DNA of 48,438 bases, taken from the NCBI RefSeq assembly GCF_017656475.1, contig NZ_JACDNT010000014.1, positions 1 to 48,438 of the forward strand. Reading direction: 5' to 3'. The position numbers and the translations under genes were made by a program. The stretch is from Archaeoglobus sp. (GTDB taxonomy: Archaea > Halobacteriota > Archaeoglobi > Archaeoglobales > Archaeoglobaceae). Under the pieces are notes generated by a model. It ran no database searches and was not told where the DNA came from. It saw nothing but the letters and a program-made list of their open reading frames with translations. This document shows, one piece after another, positions 24,956-33,827 of the stretch; within the stretch, counting starts at the first letter, position 1; each line of letters opens with the position of its first letter.

Positions 24956-25624
24956 CTACACCACCTTTTTTAAATCCTCAATGCTACCGAGATAAACAAC
25001 CTCTTCCTCAACTGCGTAAACTTCAATCTTTCTAGCCTTTTGAAGAATTGGGGACAGAAAGTTTCCCTGCAAAACGTCACTCCCCCCCATCAGAGGTGAG
25101 AATGCCGGCAGTACGATTTTGCTGCTGTCCGCAACGAGATAGCAGGGGAAAGTGTAAAGCGCCCCTCTCACCCTTATCTTTACCGCTGGATGCTCGTGGC
25201 CCATAATAATTTTCTCCCCCTCAAATTCCTTATGGCCGTGAATGACGACGTAATCCCCAACTTTCACCTTCTCCTTTAACTCAATCCCATAATCAGCAAG
25301 AATCGCCGCTAAATAGTTGTCATGGTTTCCCCTAACAACCTCAAGCTCAACATCAACGGATTCTATAAACTCCCTAACGTCTTCCCACTCATAGGGCAGG
25401 TTTCTGCTGAACTCGTGTTTCAAATCACCCGCAACTACAATTCTGTCTATATCATATTTTTCAATAATACTTTTTACCCTATCTTTTATTTCCTTTAGCT
25501 GCATTCTTGGCACAGCATAACCCTTCTCCTGAAGAACGTTTTCAAATCCAAGATGCAGGTCAGCTATTACAGCCGTATTTCCCACTATCGCCGCCCTCTC
25601 TGGAGTGAACAAGACATCTTTCAT
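24956..25624 (-). CDS. Metallophosphoesterase, archaeal SbcD-related family
   Basis: The 222-residue calcineurin-like phosphoesterase has the dimetal motifs ADLHLGFE (about 22-29), VVAGDLKHEF, VVRGNHDN, VIHGH and MGHEHPAV in order. It is similar to the archaeal single-domain family related to SbcD, often found near helicase or repair genes. The N-terminal PERAAIVGNTAVIADLHLG is characteristic. It is convergent with purD, four bases apart. The substrate is not known. Confidence 0.88.
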   Translation of the reverse strand: MKDVLFTPERAAIVGNTAVIADLHLGFENVLQEKGYAVPRMQLKEIKDRVKSIIEKYDIDRIVVAGDLKHEFSRNLPYEWEDVREFIESVDVELEVVRGNHDNYLAAILADYGIELKEKVKVGDYVVIHGHKEFEGEKIIMGHEHPAVKIRVRGALYTFPCYLVADSSKIVLPAFSPLMGGSDVLQGNFLSPILQKARKIEVYAVEEEVVYLGSIEDLKKVV

Positions 25625-25698
25625 TGGTAACGATAAAAGCGTAAAAGTTTAAAATCTATCTGGACACGTAAGCCAACATCTTGCAGAGAGGAGTTTAG

Positions 25699-26286
25699 AT
25701 GACGCACGTACTCATCAATGGCCCACCGGGAACGGGCAAATGCAAGTATCTTGAAGACATTTCACGCGAATTTGATAACGTAGTTTGGATTACAACTCTT
25801 TCCAGCGCATATTTTGTGAGAAAAAGGCTTAAAAGAGAGGATGTCTGGATTATAGACACCTACACATGGGGAAAGAAAGAATCAAATGAGAGTAGAGATA
25901 TAATTGTGTCCAATCCTCTAAACCTCAACGAGGTGAGTCTGGCCATAAACAAAGTCCTTGACGACATGGAAGGCAACTATCTGCTGGTGATGAACTCGAT
26001 TTCGGGATTGCTCATCTACCACACATATCAGAGAATACTTCACTTCCTGAGAGCCTTGCTTGTAAGAATAGAGAAAGAAAAGTCAAGCAGTCTTTTCACG
26101 CTGGTTAAGGATGCGCACGAAAAAACTGTTGAGGTTTCGATATCGATGTATTTCCCCAACATTGTAGAGACAAGAGAAGACGGCAAGGTTAGAATTATAA
26201 AATCTTCAATTCCCCTCGATAAAAATGAGTTTAACTCTGAAGAGGCAAAAGAGATAATTAAGAGAATGCTTAAAGAAAGTTCATGA
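25699..26286 (+). CDS. RecA/KaiC-like ATPase-fold protein with degenerate nucleotide motifs
   Basis: The 195-residue protein starts with a P-loop GPPGTGKC (8-15), where the usual Thr/Ser after Lys14 is Cys15. The Walker B-like strand at 93-101 reads NYLLVMNSI, with Asn99 where RecA/KaiC/Rad55 relatives have Asp. The order of strands and the YHTYQRILHFLRALLVR helix resemble Rad55-like archaeal ATPases that sit next to signalling proteins. ATP hydrolysis may be weak or lost. It is coupled by ATGA overlap to the DUF362 iron-sulfur protein at 26283. Confidence 0.65.
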   Translation: MTHVLINGPPGTGKCKYLEDISREFDNVVWITTLSSAYFVRKRLKREDVWIIDTYTWGKKESNESRDIIVSNPLNLNEVSLAINKVLDDMEGNYLLVMNSISGLLIYHTYQRILHFLRALLVRIEKEKSSSLFTLVKDAHEKTVEVSISMYFPNIVETREDGKVRIIKSSIPLDKNEFNSEEAKEIIKRMLKESS

Positions 26287-27374
26287 AAGACGTTTTTTAC
26301 ACAAACGTAAGGGCTGAGGTTACCGATCCCGCTAAGTGGTATCAGCCCCACTTGAGCGTTGTGAAAAAGCTTGGCAAGCTGATAGATGAGTGCGGAGTTC
26401 TCGACATAGTTTCCAAGGGAGATATTGTAGCTGTTAAGACTCACTTCGGGGACAGGGGGACGACGAGAACGATCAGGAGTGTATTCATAAGGGCGGTTGT
26501 GGAGAAAGTAATAGAGGCTGGTGGAAGACCATTCGTTACTGAAACGACAGGTTTAGGGATGCTGAGGCCAAGATGCACCGCTGTGGGAAGAATAAACATA
26601 GCCGAGGAGAACGGCTACACACACCAAACCCTTAAAGCTCCTATAATCATTGCAGACGGCCTGCTCGGTTTCGATTATGTTGAGGTGCCGATAAATGGCA
26701 GGCATCTCAAATCTGTGAAGGTCGCAAAGGCCATTGCAGAGAGTGATGCAGTCATTTGCTGCACACACTTCAAGCTGCACATGCAGGCTGGTTTCGGGGG
26801 GAGCATAAAGAACGTTGGAGTTGGCTGCGTTGCAAAACCTTCCAAGTTTGACATCCACATGTCCGACTACCCCCAGATTGACCGGGAAAAGTGCACCAAG
26901 TGCGATGAGTGCGTCAAAGTCTGTCCAAGCAACGCCATCGAGAACTACCAGATTAACAGGGAAAAGTGTGTCAAGTGCCTCGGTTGCTCGGAAGCGTGCA
27001 AGGAGGATGCGGTCAAAACCTTCTGGGTGTTTGGCAGAGATGTTTCGGAAAGAGTTGTGGAGTGTGCAAAGGGAGTTTTCGAGGTGCAGAAGAACTTTGC
27101 CTACCTGAACTTCCTGCTGGACATAACTCCTCACTGCGACTGCCATCCTTACAGCGATATACCACTGGTGCCGGATTTGGGGATAATGGCCTCCAAGGAC
27201 GTTCTTGCGATTGACAGGGCGAGTGTTGATTTGTACAAGCGGGCTGAAAATCTCAGTGGGGCACTGCTTAAGGACAAGAAATTCTGGGACTGGACAGATG
27301 CTGAGGGGATGCTCGATTACGCTGAAGAACTCGGCCTGGGGACTCAAAACTACAGGCTTGTTGATGTTAGTTAA
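26283..27374 (+). CDS. DUF362 protein with 2[4Fe-4S] ferredoxin domain
   Basis: The 363-residue protein has an N-terminal DUF362 region (about 1-190, with VAVKTHFGDRGTTRTIRS and CTHFKLHMQAGFGGSIKNVG). A dicluster ferredoxin insert follows at about 200-240 (CTKCDECVKVCP and CVKCLGCSEAC), and the C-terminus completes the DUF362 fold, with DITPHCDCHPYSD likely to bind metal. The family is found widely in anaerobes, with unclear redox roles. It follows the ATPase-fold gene with a 4-base overlap. Its end overlaps pus10 by eight bases in convergent orientation. Confidence 0.88.
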   Translation: MKDVFYTNVRAEVTDPAKWYQPHLSVVKKLGKLIDECGVLDIVSKGDIVAVKTHFGDRGTTRTIRSVFIRAVVEKVIEAGGRPFVTETTGLGMLRPRCTAVGRINIAEENGYTHQTLKAPIIIADGLLGFDYVEVPINGRHLKSVKVAKAIAESDAVICCTHFKLHMQAGFGGSIKNVGVGCVAKPSKFDIHMSDYPQIDREKCTKCDECVKVCPSNAIENYQINREKCVKCLGCSEACKEDAVKTFWVFGRDVSERVVECAKGVFEVQKNFAYLNFLLDITPHCDCHPYSDIPLVPDLGIMASKDVLAIDRASVDLYKRAENLSGALLKDKKFWDWTDAEGMLDYAEELGLGTQNYRLVDVS

Positions 27375-28443
27375 AGACTGCAATAACGTCCAGCCTTTCC
27401 ACCTTAGCCAGAATTCCTATTTTTTCCGCCAAGCTTGGAGTGGTTCTGCCGTTGTCTCCGCTAACAAGCTCTTTGATGTAAAGACCGGCATCAGCCTCAA
27501 ACTCCACGACCGCAGCCCTACCAGTGTGGTGAATCAGCCTTGCATCGAAAAGCTTGCGTATCCTCACCTTGTCCGACCTTCTGTGAGACACTCTGGTTGG
27601 AGTTCTCTGCCTTATCTCTCCCTTTAAACTTTCAAGAGCTTCAACAAGCTTCTCCTTTTCAACCTCCTCCTCAAAGACTATCTTTGCTCTGTATTTCTTT
27701 CTGTGCCTTTCCATTTTTACCTCTTTCACCTTTTCCGAATCCACATACTCAAGCTCGCGAACGGCAACCCATCTCTGTGCATTTATTGCCCTCTCAAGCT
27801 CTGTCAGATCAACAAACCTCCTCCTCGGTTCGATTATTTCAAGAACAAACGGTCTGCCTGTGCCGAGCATCCTCGCATCTACGTCCTCCCTTCCCGCTCC
27901 GTGAAGCTTCGCATCCCTCGCTTGGAAAAGCTTTATTGCCGGTGCGGCGATTAAATCTTCAACCGATGAAACGTACTTCCTTCCGGTAAAATCGCACACT
28001 TCACACCCTTTCCCCTTGCAGTAACCGCAAAGCCACCTCGTCTGCGAGATGTGTCTCACTCTCTTGAGATATCTCCCGTAGATGTAAACGGGCTTTATCT
28101 GGAGGTTAAATTTGAAAGTTTCGAGGTCAAAAAGGACATTTATGTGCGGGTTAAGATCTCTCTCCTTTCCAGTCTTCTTCTCAATGGCCATGGCTAACCT
28201 TGCATTGAACCTCTGCTTTATTTCGTACTCAACTCCCTTAAGTGCGAGATACTCTTGCAACGCCTTCAAACTCCCCCAAACCCTGCTCCCAACGTTGAAG
28301 GTCTCGAACTCATAAACGGACATGGCCTTTACGATCTCCTCTGCAAACTCCTCAACTTTGTCCAAAGCATTGCAGCACGCTTCGCAGTTTTCAGCAATTA
28401 TGCCTTCATCGATGATGCTGTAGCATTCCCTGCAGAGTTTCAC
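27367..28443 (-). CDS. pus10: tRNA pseudouridine synthase Pus10
   Basis: The 358-residue enzyme makes pseudouridine at tRNA positions 54 and 55 in archaea, replacing bacterial TruB. The zinc knuckle C4/C7 with C20/C23 opens the protein, and a second CxxC pair lies at WLCGYCKGKGCEVCDF (139-150). The catalytic motif GAGREDVDARMLG places the nucleophile at D187. The RQRTPTRVSHRRSDKVR segment and the THUMP-like N-terminal region are also typical. Confidence 0.95.
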   Translation of the reverse strand: MKLCRECYSIIDEGIIAENCEACCNALDKVEEFAEEIVKAMSVYEFETFNVGSRVWGSLKALQEYLALKGVEYEIKQRFNARLAMAIEKKTGKERDLNPHINVLFDLETFKFNLQIKPVYIYGRYLKRVRHISQTRWLCGYCKGKGCEVCDFTGRKYVSSVEDLIAAPAIKLFQARDAKLHGAGREDVDARMLGTGRPFVLEIIEPRRRFVDLTELERAINAQRWVAVRELEYVDSEKVKEVKMERHRKKYRAKIVFEEEVEKEKLVEALESLKGEIRQRTPTRVSHRRSDKVRIRKLFDARLIHHTGRAAVVEFEADAGLYIKELVSGDNGRTTPSLAEKIGILAKVERLDVIAVFN

Positions 28444-28489
28444 AGAAAAAGTTGGAAAAGGGCTTTAAAACTGCTGTGGAATTGGTGGT

Positions 28490-28816
28490 ATGAAAGAGGT
28501 TATACTCAAACTCTACGACAAGGCCAACGAGAAAAACTGGAAGCCTTGGGATTTGCAGTCAGAAATGAGGAAAATCTACGAGAATGTTATAGCGGTGGGA
28601 GATGACCTCTCCTTTACGGTAAAGCTTGAAAATGACGTTAAGGCGGTAAACCTCGAATCATTTGGTGCGAACAGGGTTAAGCTTCACCCGTTCAAAACCG
28701 CATGGCGATTCGAAAAAGGTTTCATTGCCTATGAGGGGAAATTTTTGAGGATAAGCAGAGAAATTGATAAAAAATTACTTTCTAAAATCCTCGACGTTAT
28801 CCTGCCTGAGGACTGA
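28490..28816 (+). CDS. Unknown 108-residue protein
   Basis: I do not recognise this family. The protein is mixed alpha/beta, rich in Lys and Glu, with no membrane segment, cysteine or obvious motif. A GGTGGT ribosome site lies directly before the ATG. Its start is 46 bases from the divergent pus10 start, and its stop overlaps the prefoldin beta gene by 20 bases in convergent orientation. Steady codon usage and the ribosome site support it as real. Confidence 0.65.
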   Translation: MKEVILKLYDKANEKNWKPWDLQSEMRKIYENVIAVGDDLSFTVKLENDVKAVNLESFGANRVKLHPFKTAWRFEKGFIAYEGKFLRISREIDKKLLSKILDVILPED

Positions 28817-29147
28817 GCAGGTTCTGCAGCTTCTGCTGTGTCTCGGCGAATCTTTCTCTCAGCTTTTCTTCCTGCCTTTGCAATGTTTTTATCCTTATCT
28901 CGTATGTCTCCTTCTTCTCTGTGAGTTCCTTTATCACGTCCTCTTTCTTCTCCTTAACCAGCACGTTGCCCACAGCCTTGTAAACAGGCGAGTCATCATC
29001 AACCTTCTGAAGCTCTTCTAAGGCCTGCTCAGTATCCCTGAGCAAAGCCTCAACCTGCGCCCTCTGAGTGATTACAGCCTGCAACTGCTGCTGCAACTGC
29101 TGAAGCTGTGCGACCAGATTCTGAACTTGCGGGGGAAGTTCACCCAT
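28797..29147 (-). CDS. pfdB: Prefoldin subunit beta
   Basis: The 116-residue co-chaperone subunit has two long coiled-coil arms (about 5-50 and 65-110) joined by the beta hairpin SPVYKAVGNVLVKE. It captures unfolded proteins for the thermosome. The ATG at 29147 has a GAGGTG ribosome site seven bases before it and gives the typical length. The longer frame from 29165 adds six unlikely residues. It overlaps the Pcc1 gene by eight bases. Confidence 0.95.
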   Translation of the reverse strand: MGELPPQVQNLVAQLQQLQQQLQAVITQRAQVEALLRDTEQALEELQKVDDDSPVYKAVGNVLVKEKKEDVIKELTEKKETYEIRIKTLQRQEEKLRERFAETQQKLQNLLSPQAG

Positions 29148-29373
29148 TTTCCAACACCTCTTCAACCTCTACACACATTTTAATCAGCCTTAACCACGAA
29201 TTTATTGCAGCTCTCAAATCCGAGACGTCTTCAGCCTCGATTTCTAATCTCAGCTTTTCGCCAGATTGATAAAGCTTTGCCCGACTTATTGAAGTTTCGA
29301 TTTCTGGTTGAACTGAATTGGCGATATCCGGACTGCAACCTTCAATGACGATCTCGGCCCTGTTCATCACCAT
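29140..29373 (-). CDS. pcc1: KEOPS complex Pcc1-like subunit
   Basis: This 77-residue small alpha/beta protein contains DLRAAINSWLRLIKMC near the C-terminus, the conserved Arg/Asn helix by which Pcc1 dimerises and binds the kinase-peptidase core. KEOPS makes the t6A modification on ANN-reading tRNAs. The neighbouring prefoldin beta gene is a common archaeal partner. A TATA box TTTATAAG at about 29388-29396 suggests a leaderless start at the ATG at 29373 or 29367. The longer frame from 29400 overlaps the helicase stop. Confidence 0.75.
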   Translation of the reverse strand: MVMNRAEIVIEGCSPDIANSVQPEIETSISRAKLYQSGEKLRLEIEAEDVSDLRAAINSWLRLIKMCVEVEEVLENG

Positions 29374-29396
29374 CGCTAATTGCAGCTGCTTATAAA

Positions 29397-32075
29397 TCAA
29401 TCCCAGAACTTCCTCGTTCTCACGTAGTTTCTCTCGGCCTCGATTAAAGCCTTGAAGAAGTCATCTTCTGCTGGATAAAACCTCGACAGAATTCTTGCCG
29501 CAGTGTCTGCCCCGATACCGTATGTTGAAAGGGCGTAAACTGCCCTTTTTCCATACCCCATAACAAGGTTTGCCAGTTTGAAAAGCTCATTTTTCCTAAA
29601 ATCCTTAACGTCCCTCCTTGAGTTGAATACCGCAATCATCCTCGAACCGCATCTGATGCAGGTGAACCTATCAAAGCTCCCCACTCTCTCAGTGTAACTG
29701 GCCTTGCAGTTGAGGCAGTAAACTCTCACCACTTCCTTCTCAAGCCTCTCTCTGAAGGCCTTGAGGATTGCTTCACTTGACTTCACAGCAAGTATGTCCA
29801 TGGCCCTCTGCCTTGCAGCAAGACTGATTGGGCTCAGCTCATTGTACACAGAAAGCTCAATTTCTCCGCTTTGAATTTTGTCTATGATTTCTGCAGTTCT
29901 CTCAACATCCATCTTCTCAACAAAAATCTCTCTAAGAGCTTCTCTATAAATGGGCGTGTCTTTCAGCTTCACCACCAGGTTTCTCACGTTTATCCTGCTC
30001 AGCTCATCGTCTTTCGACAAAAATCCAAACTTTCTGGCAGCATTTACAACCTTCCACTGCATAAGCTTCGTGTCAAAAACCGCCCTCTCAGCCAGAGTCC
30101 CAACAGCCTCTGGATTAATGCTCTTAATTATGCTTTCAACCTCCTGAGGTCTTGCCGGATTTAGCTTGATTCTGTAGGGGTCTATTTCAACAGCAACACT
30201 GCTACCTCTTCTCGCAGTGAGGAGTAAGGCGAGGATTCTGCCGAGAGTCTCGTTCACCTTGTGTCCAAAGCATGCATTTACCACCACAACGTTTTCCGAC
30301 CCCTCAATGGTCACGTGAGTGTCTGAAGGGATCGCAAAACCCTTCTCAATCTGATCCTTTAGAGTTTTGACCACCACTCCCACTTCTCCATCCACACCAA
30401 GAGCGCTAACAGCAGCTCTCTCCCCTTTCGCCCTTATAATCCCGGCCAACCAGCTTCTCAGCATTCCTACCTCCTGTGCAACCTCAAACGGCACGGGAAT
30501 TTCCTCTCCAGCCCAAGAGGGTATTTCACCTTCAGCAGAAACAGGCTCAACTCTCACCACATCATCAACACTCAGCACCCTCCACAGCTCCCCTTTCATC
30601 GCAAAAATCTCTCCACTGAAAGTTGAGAGGAAGCTTTCATCCAGAGAGCCAATCGTTCTTCCTGTAGAGACATCAACAACCCTGTATCTTTTCTCATCAG
30701 GAATCATGGAAATGTTCTCGTAGAAGTACCTTCTCGTGTTTCTTCTCGCTCCAATCTCTCCATCGTCATAGAATATTTTTCCGATGTTTGCGAGAAAACT
30801 GCAAACCTCCTCAAATTCCTCAAAGCTCAGACTTCGGTATGGAAAGGCTCTCCTGATTATTCTGTAAGCCCTCTCAGCATCAATCCTGCCGTATTCGAGG
30901 GCGAGAGCACATATCTGGTTTGCCAGAACATCCAAGCTTTTGAAGTGAATCTCGGCATCCTCCAGCAATCCCTCTTTAGCTCTTCTAACGATGACTATGG
31001 ATTCAAGAATGTCGTCAAAGCTTTCTGCAACGATATATCCTCTGGAAATTCTCCCCAACCCATGTCCGCTCCTTCCAACCCTCTGCACGAGCCTTACGGC
31101 CTGTCTGGGGCTGTTGTACTGAATAACGAGGTTGACGTGGCCGATGTCTATTCCAAGCTCCATTGAGGACGTGCAGATTAAGGCATCGAGTTCACCTCTC
31201 GCAAACCTCTCCTCGGCCTCAACTCTCGCCTCCCTCGAAAGGCTTCCGTGATGAACTTCCACATCAATCAGCTTTTTGAGCTTCACACCAAGTGCTTCTG
31301 CCGTCTGGCGCGTGTTTACGAAAATCAATGCGGAGCCATGTTTTTTCACAGCTTCTGCAATGAACCTAAGCTCTCCTGCAATCTCCTCATCAACATTCAG
31401 CTCCACAGCAAGCTCACTGTCCGGTTCAGGCTTCACGACAGATATTTCGTACTCCTTCTCAGCCCTCCACTCCAGAATCTCTGCATTTATCCCAACAAAC
31501 CTCGAAACAACCTCAGGCTTGCTGACGGTTGCAGAAAGACCAATCGTCTGAAATTTCGTAATCTCTCTCAGCCTCTCAAGAGCCACACTGAGCTGCACAC
31601 CTCTCTCGCTGTCTATGAGCTCGTGGATTTCGTCGATGACAACGTACCTTACATTCTTTAAAGCCTTCCTGAGATTTTTACCCAAAAAGAGGATCTGGAA
31701 GGTTTCTGGAGTCGTTATTAAGAGATGTGGTGGCTTTCTTGACTGCCTCGCCCTCTGTGATTCGGGAGTGTCGCCATGTCTGACGTCAACTCTAATGCCC
31801 AGAAACTCCGCAATCCCCCTTATTCTCCTCAGCATGTCCCTGTTCAAAGCTCTCAATGGTGTAATGTAGACAGCCACGATTCCGTTATCGCTGTCCATTT
31901 TGAGCATTTTCTCAAATATTGGGATTATCGCAGCCTCCGTCTTCCCGCTGCCAGTAGGAGCGATTATGAGAACGTCCTTGCCACTCAGAATCTTTTTACA
32001 GGCCTCTAACTGCAATTCCGTCAGTTCCTCAATTCCTGCTGTTCTCAAAGCCTCTCTGAGTCTGCTGTCAAGCAT
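29397..32075 (-). CDS. lhr: Lhr-type large DEAD/H-box ATP-dependent helicase
   Basis: The 892-residue superfamily 2 helicase has Walker A APTGSGKTEAA, motif II VIDEIHEL, motif III LSATVS and motif VI QRVGRSGHG. A winged-helix and Lhr-specific beta region follow, then a C-terminal zinc ribbon (CLNCKASYTERVGS with CIRCGSRM) and a helix-hairpin-like GIGADTAARIL. Lhr proteins act on forked DNA and DNA:RNA hybrids. The ATG at 32075 has an A/T box at 32103-32111. The ORF can be extended to 32198, but the 41 extra residues are promoter sequence. Confidence 0.93.
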   Translation of the reverse strand: MLDSRLREALRTAGIEELTELQLEACKKILSGKDVLIIAPTGSGKTEAAIIPIFEKMLKMDSDNGIVAVYITPLRALNRDMLRRIRGIAEFLGIRVDVRHGDTPESQRARQSRKPPHLLITTPETFQILFLGKNLRKALKNVRYVVIDEIHELIDSERGVQLSVALERLREITKFQTIGLSATVSKPEVVSRFVGINAEILEWRAEKEYEISVVKPEPDSELAVELNVDEEIAGELRFIAEAVKKHGSALIFVNTRQTAEALGVKLKKLIDVEVHHGSLSREARVEAEERFARGELDALICTSSMELGIDIGHVNLVIQYNSPRQAVRLVQRVGRSGHGLGRISRGYIVAESFDDILESIVIVRRAKEGLLEDAEIHFKSLDVLANQICALALEYGRIDAERAYRIIRRAFPYRSLSFEEFEEVCSFLANIGKIFYDDGEIGARRNTRRYFYENISMIPDEKRYRVVDVSTGRTIGSLDESFLSTFSGEIFAMKGELWRVLSVDDVVRVEPVSAEGEIPSWAGEEIPVPFEVAQEVGMLRSWLAGIIRAKGERAAVSALGVDGEVGVVVKTLKDQIEKGFAIPSDTHVTIEGSENVVVVNACFGHKVNETLGRILALLLTARRGSSVAVEIDPYRIKLNPARPQEVESIIKSINPEAVGTLAERAVFDTKLMQWKVVNAARKFGFLSKDDELSRINVRNLVVKLKDTPIYREALREIFVEKMDVERTAEIIDKIQSGEIELSVYNELSPISLAARQRAMDILAVKSSEAILKAFRERLEKEVVRVYCLNCKASYTERVGSFDRFTCIRCGSRMIAVFNSRRDVKDFRKNELFKLANLVMGYGKRAVYALSTYGIGADTAARILSRFYPAEDDFFKALIEAERNYVRTRKFWD

Positions 32076-32141
32076 CGTAAAAGCTATGTAGGCTGGAAGG
32101 GGATTAAAGTTTTTCCCCTTAGAATTTTTCAACTGCAAAAA

Positions 32142-32152
32142 CCTTAAAAAAT
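32142..32152 (+). promoter_or_regulatory. TATA box of the Lrp-type regulator
   Basis: CCTTAAAAAAT is centred about 26 bases before the ATG at 32173, giving a leaderless mRNA. The divergent helicase has its own box at 32103-32111. Confidence 0.5.
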
Positions 32153-32172
32153 TCTTCAAATAATTGGCTTTA

Positions 32173-32622
32173 ATGGTAAAAATTGATGATGTTGACATAA
32201 AAATTCTGAGGGAATTGCAGGAAGATGCAAGGAAGAGCCTGAAGGAAATTTCGGAGAAGGTAGGAGTGGCTGAAGGAACTGTTTACAACAGAATAAACAA
32301 AATGAGGAAAATTGGCCTGATAAAGAAATTTATTCCCGTCATTGATTACTCACTGCTCGGATACGACCTCATAGCAATAATAGGAATTACCGCAGAGGGT
32401 GGATATCTCACAGAAATTGAAAAGGAGATCGCAAATGAGAAGAACGTCACTGCTGTGTATGACGTCACAGGAGACTACGACATTATAGTGGTGGCGAAGT
32501 TTAAGGATAGGGACAGTCTCAACGCCTTCGTAAAAAGAGTGGCAGGGATGAAAAGAGTTCTGAAGACTTACACGATGCTGGTGCTGAACGTCGTCAAGGA
32601 GTCGCACCTCATAGACCTCTAA
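32173..32622 (+). CDS. Lrp/AsnC family transcriptional regulator
   Basis: The 149-residue protein has a winged HTH (about 3-50, with DIKILRELQEDARKSLKEIS and GVAEGTVYNRINKMRKIG) and a C-terminal RAM ligand-binding domain (about 65-140, GDYDIIVVAKFKDRDSLN). I chose the ATG at 32173 over TTG at 32164. It probably senses an amino acid. It lies convergent to argJ with a four-base overlap, and control of arginine genes is a reasonable but unproven idea. Confidence 0.93.
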   Translation: MVKIDDVDIKILRELQEDARKSLKEISEKVGVAEGTVYNRINKMRKIGLIKKFIPVIDYSLLGYDLIAIIGITAEGGYLTEIEKEIANEKNVTAVYDVTGDYDIIVVAKFKDRDSLNAFVKRVAGMKRVLKTYTMLVLNVVKESHLIDL

Positions 32623-33758
32623 GTTGTGTACTCAGCGTTCAGCTTTACGTAGTCATATGTGAGGTCGCACCCTATTGCAAATCCCTTCCCCGCTCCTTTT
32701 TCAAGCTTTATTTTTATGATGAGATCATCTGAGTTTTGCATGAGCTTTCTCGCCTGCTCTTCAGTCCCAAGAGGTCTTCCCGCATCGACGAGGAAGATTT
32801 CATCTTTACCATCGGAGAAGCTGAGCGTTATTCTTTCGTCAACATCAGCCCCGCTGTAGCCAGCAGCGGCAATTATCCTTCCCCAGTTGGGGTCACAGCC
32901 GAATATTGCCGTCTTGACAAGCAGAGAGCTTGCAACTGCTCTGGCAATCAAGTTTGCATCGTCATCACTCTTCCCGCCCTCAACACGAACCTCGAAGACC
33001 TTGGTAGCACCCTCCCCATCCCTCGCAATCTGCTTTGCTATGCTGTAAAAGACCGAATGCAGCTCCTGCTCGAAGATGTCTCTCTCAACTCTCTCCTTGC
33101 CAGTTGAAACAAGCAGAACCGTGTCGTTGGTTGAAGTGTCACCATCAACAGTCAGCCTGTTGAAAGTGCTGTCAACAGCCTTCTTGAGCATTTCGTAAAG
33201 CTCACCACTGTCGAATTTTGCGGAGGTGAATGCAAAGCAGAGCATCGTCGCCATATTAGGAGCAATCATCCCCGCGCCCTTGGCCACCGCAGCTATTCTT
33301 GCCTTCTCGGAGTGAGCTTTTTTCACGAACTTGTCTGTGGTGACAATTGCCTCTCCAAATCTATGAGCATTCTCAGGAGAATTTCCCAGAGAAGAATAAA
33401 CCTCAGGCGCCTTCTTCCTTATCCAGTCCATGTTCAGCTTTCTCCCTATAACCCCAGTTGACGCCACAGCCACCCTCCTCTCATCACATCCCAAAAGGCT
33501 TGCAGCAATCCTGCATATCTCCCTGGCATCCTTCAGCCCCTGCTCACCGGTGTAGGCATTGGCATTACCGCTGTTGACTACGATACCATCCACAATTCCT
33601 TCTCTAATATTCTCTTCACAAACGACAACTGGAGCAGCTCTGATTTTGTTTTTCGTGAATACACCTGCCACGCTCCCCTTTACCTTTACAAGACCCAGTC
33701 CGTATTTTCTCTCTTTTATTCCGTTGCAAAAGACTCCGTCGATATCTGTTATTTCCAT
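32619..33758 (-). CDS. argJ: Glutamate N-acetyltransferase / ornithine acetyltransferase
   Basis: The 379-residue enzyme recycles the acetyl group in arginine biosynthesis. It is self-processing: KGAGMIAPNMATMLCF contains the cleavage site A170-T171, with Thr171 becoming the N-terminal nucleophile of the beta chain. VNSGNANAYTG and STGVIGRKL are also conserved. An A/T box at 33778-33790 lies 26 bases before the ATG, consistent with leaderless translation. Confidence 0.96.
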   Translation of the reverse strand: MEITDIDGVFCNGIKERKYGLGLVKVKGSVAGVFTKNKIRAAPVVVCEENIREGIVDGIVVNSGNANAYTGEQGLKDAREICRIAASLLGCDERRVAVASTGVIGRKLNMDWIRKKAPEVYSSLGNSPENAHRFGEAIVTTDKFVKKAHSEKARIAAVAKGAGMIAPNMATMLCFAFTSAKFDSGELYEMLKKAVDSTFNRLTVDGDTSTNDTVLLVSTGKERVERDIFEQELHSVFYSIAKQIARDGEGATKVFEVRVEGGKSDDDANLIARAVASSLLVKTAIFGCDPNWGRIIAAAGYSGADVDERITLSFSDGKDEIFLVDAGRPLGTEEQARKLMQNSDDLIIKIKLEKGAGKGFAIGCDLTYDYVKLNAEYTT

Positions 33759-33777
33759 GCTGCAACTCTGTTCGAGT

Positions 33778-33808
33778 AAATTAAAATTTTCAGAAAATTT
33801 TTAATTTT
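33778..33808. promoter_or_regulatory. Divergent argJ/pgk promoter region with two A/T boxes
   Basis: The box at 33778-33790 is centred 26 bases from the argJ ATG, and the box at 33797-33808 is centred 26 bases from the pgk ATG. The two boxes are back to back, and both genes lack a ribosome site. Confidence 0.5.
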
Positions 33809-33827
33809 CACGTTCCGAATTGGACTG

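Noticed and set aside
26553-27383. Minus-strand 276-codon open frame
   Set aside because: It lies wholly antisense to the DUF362 ferredoxin gene, whose cysteine motifs are unambiguous, and its protein has no recognisable motif.
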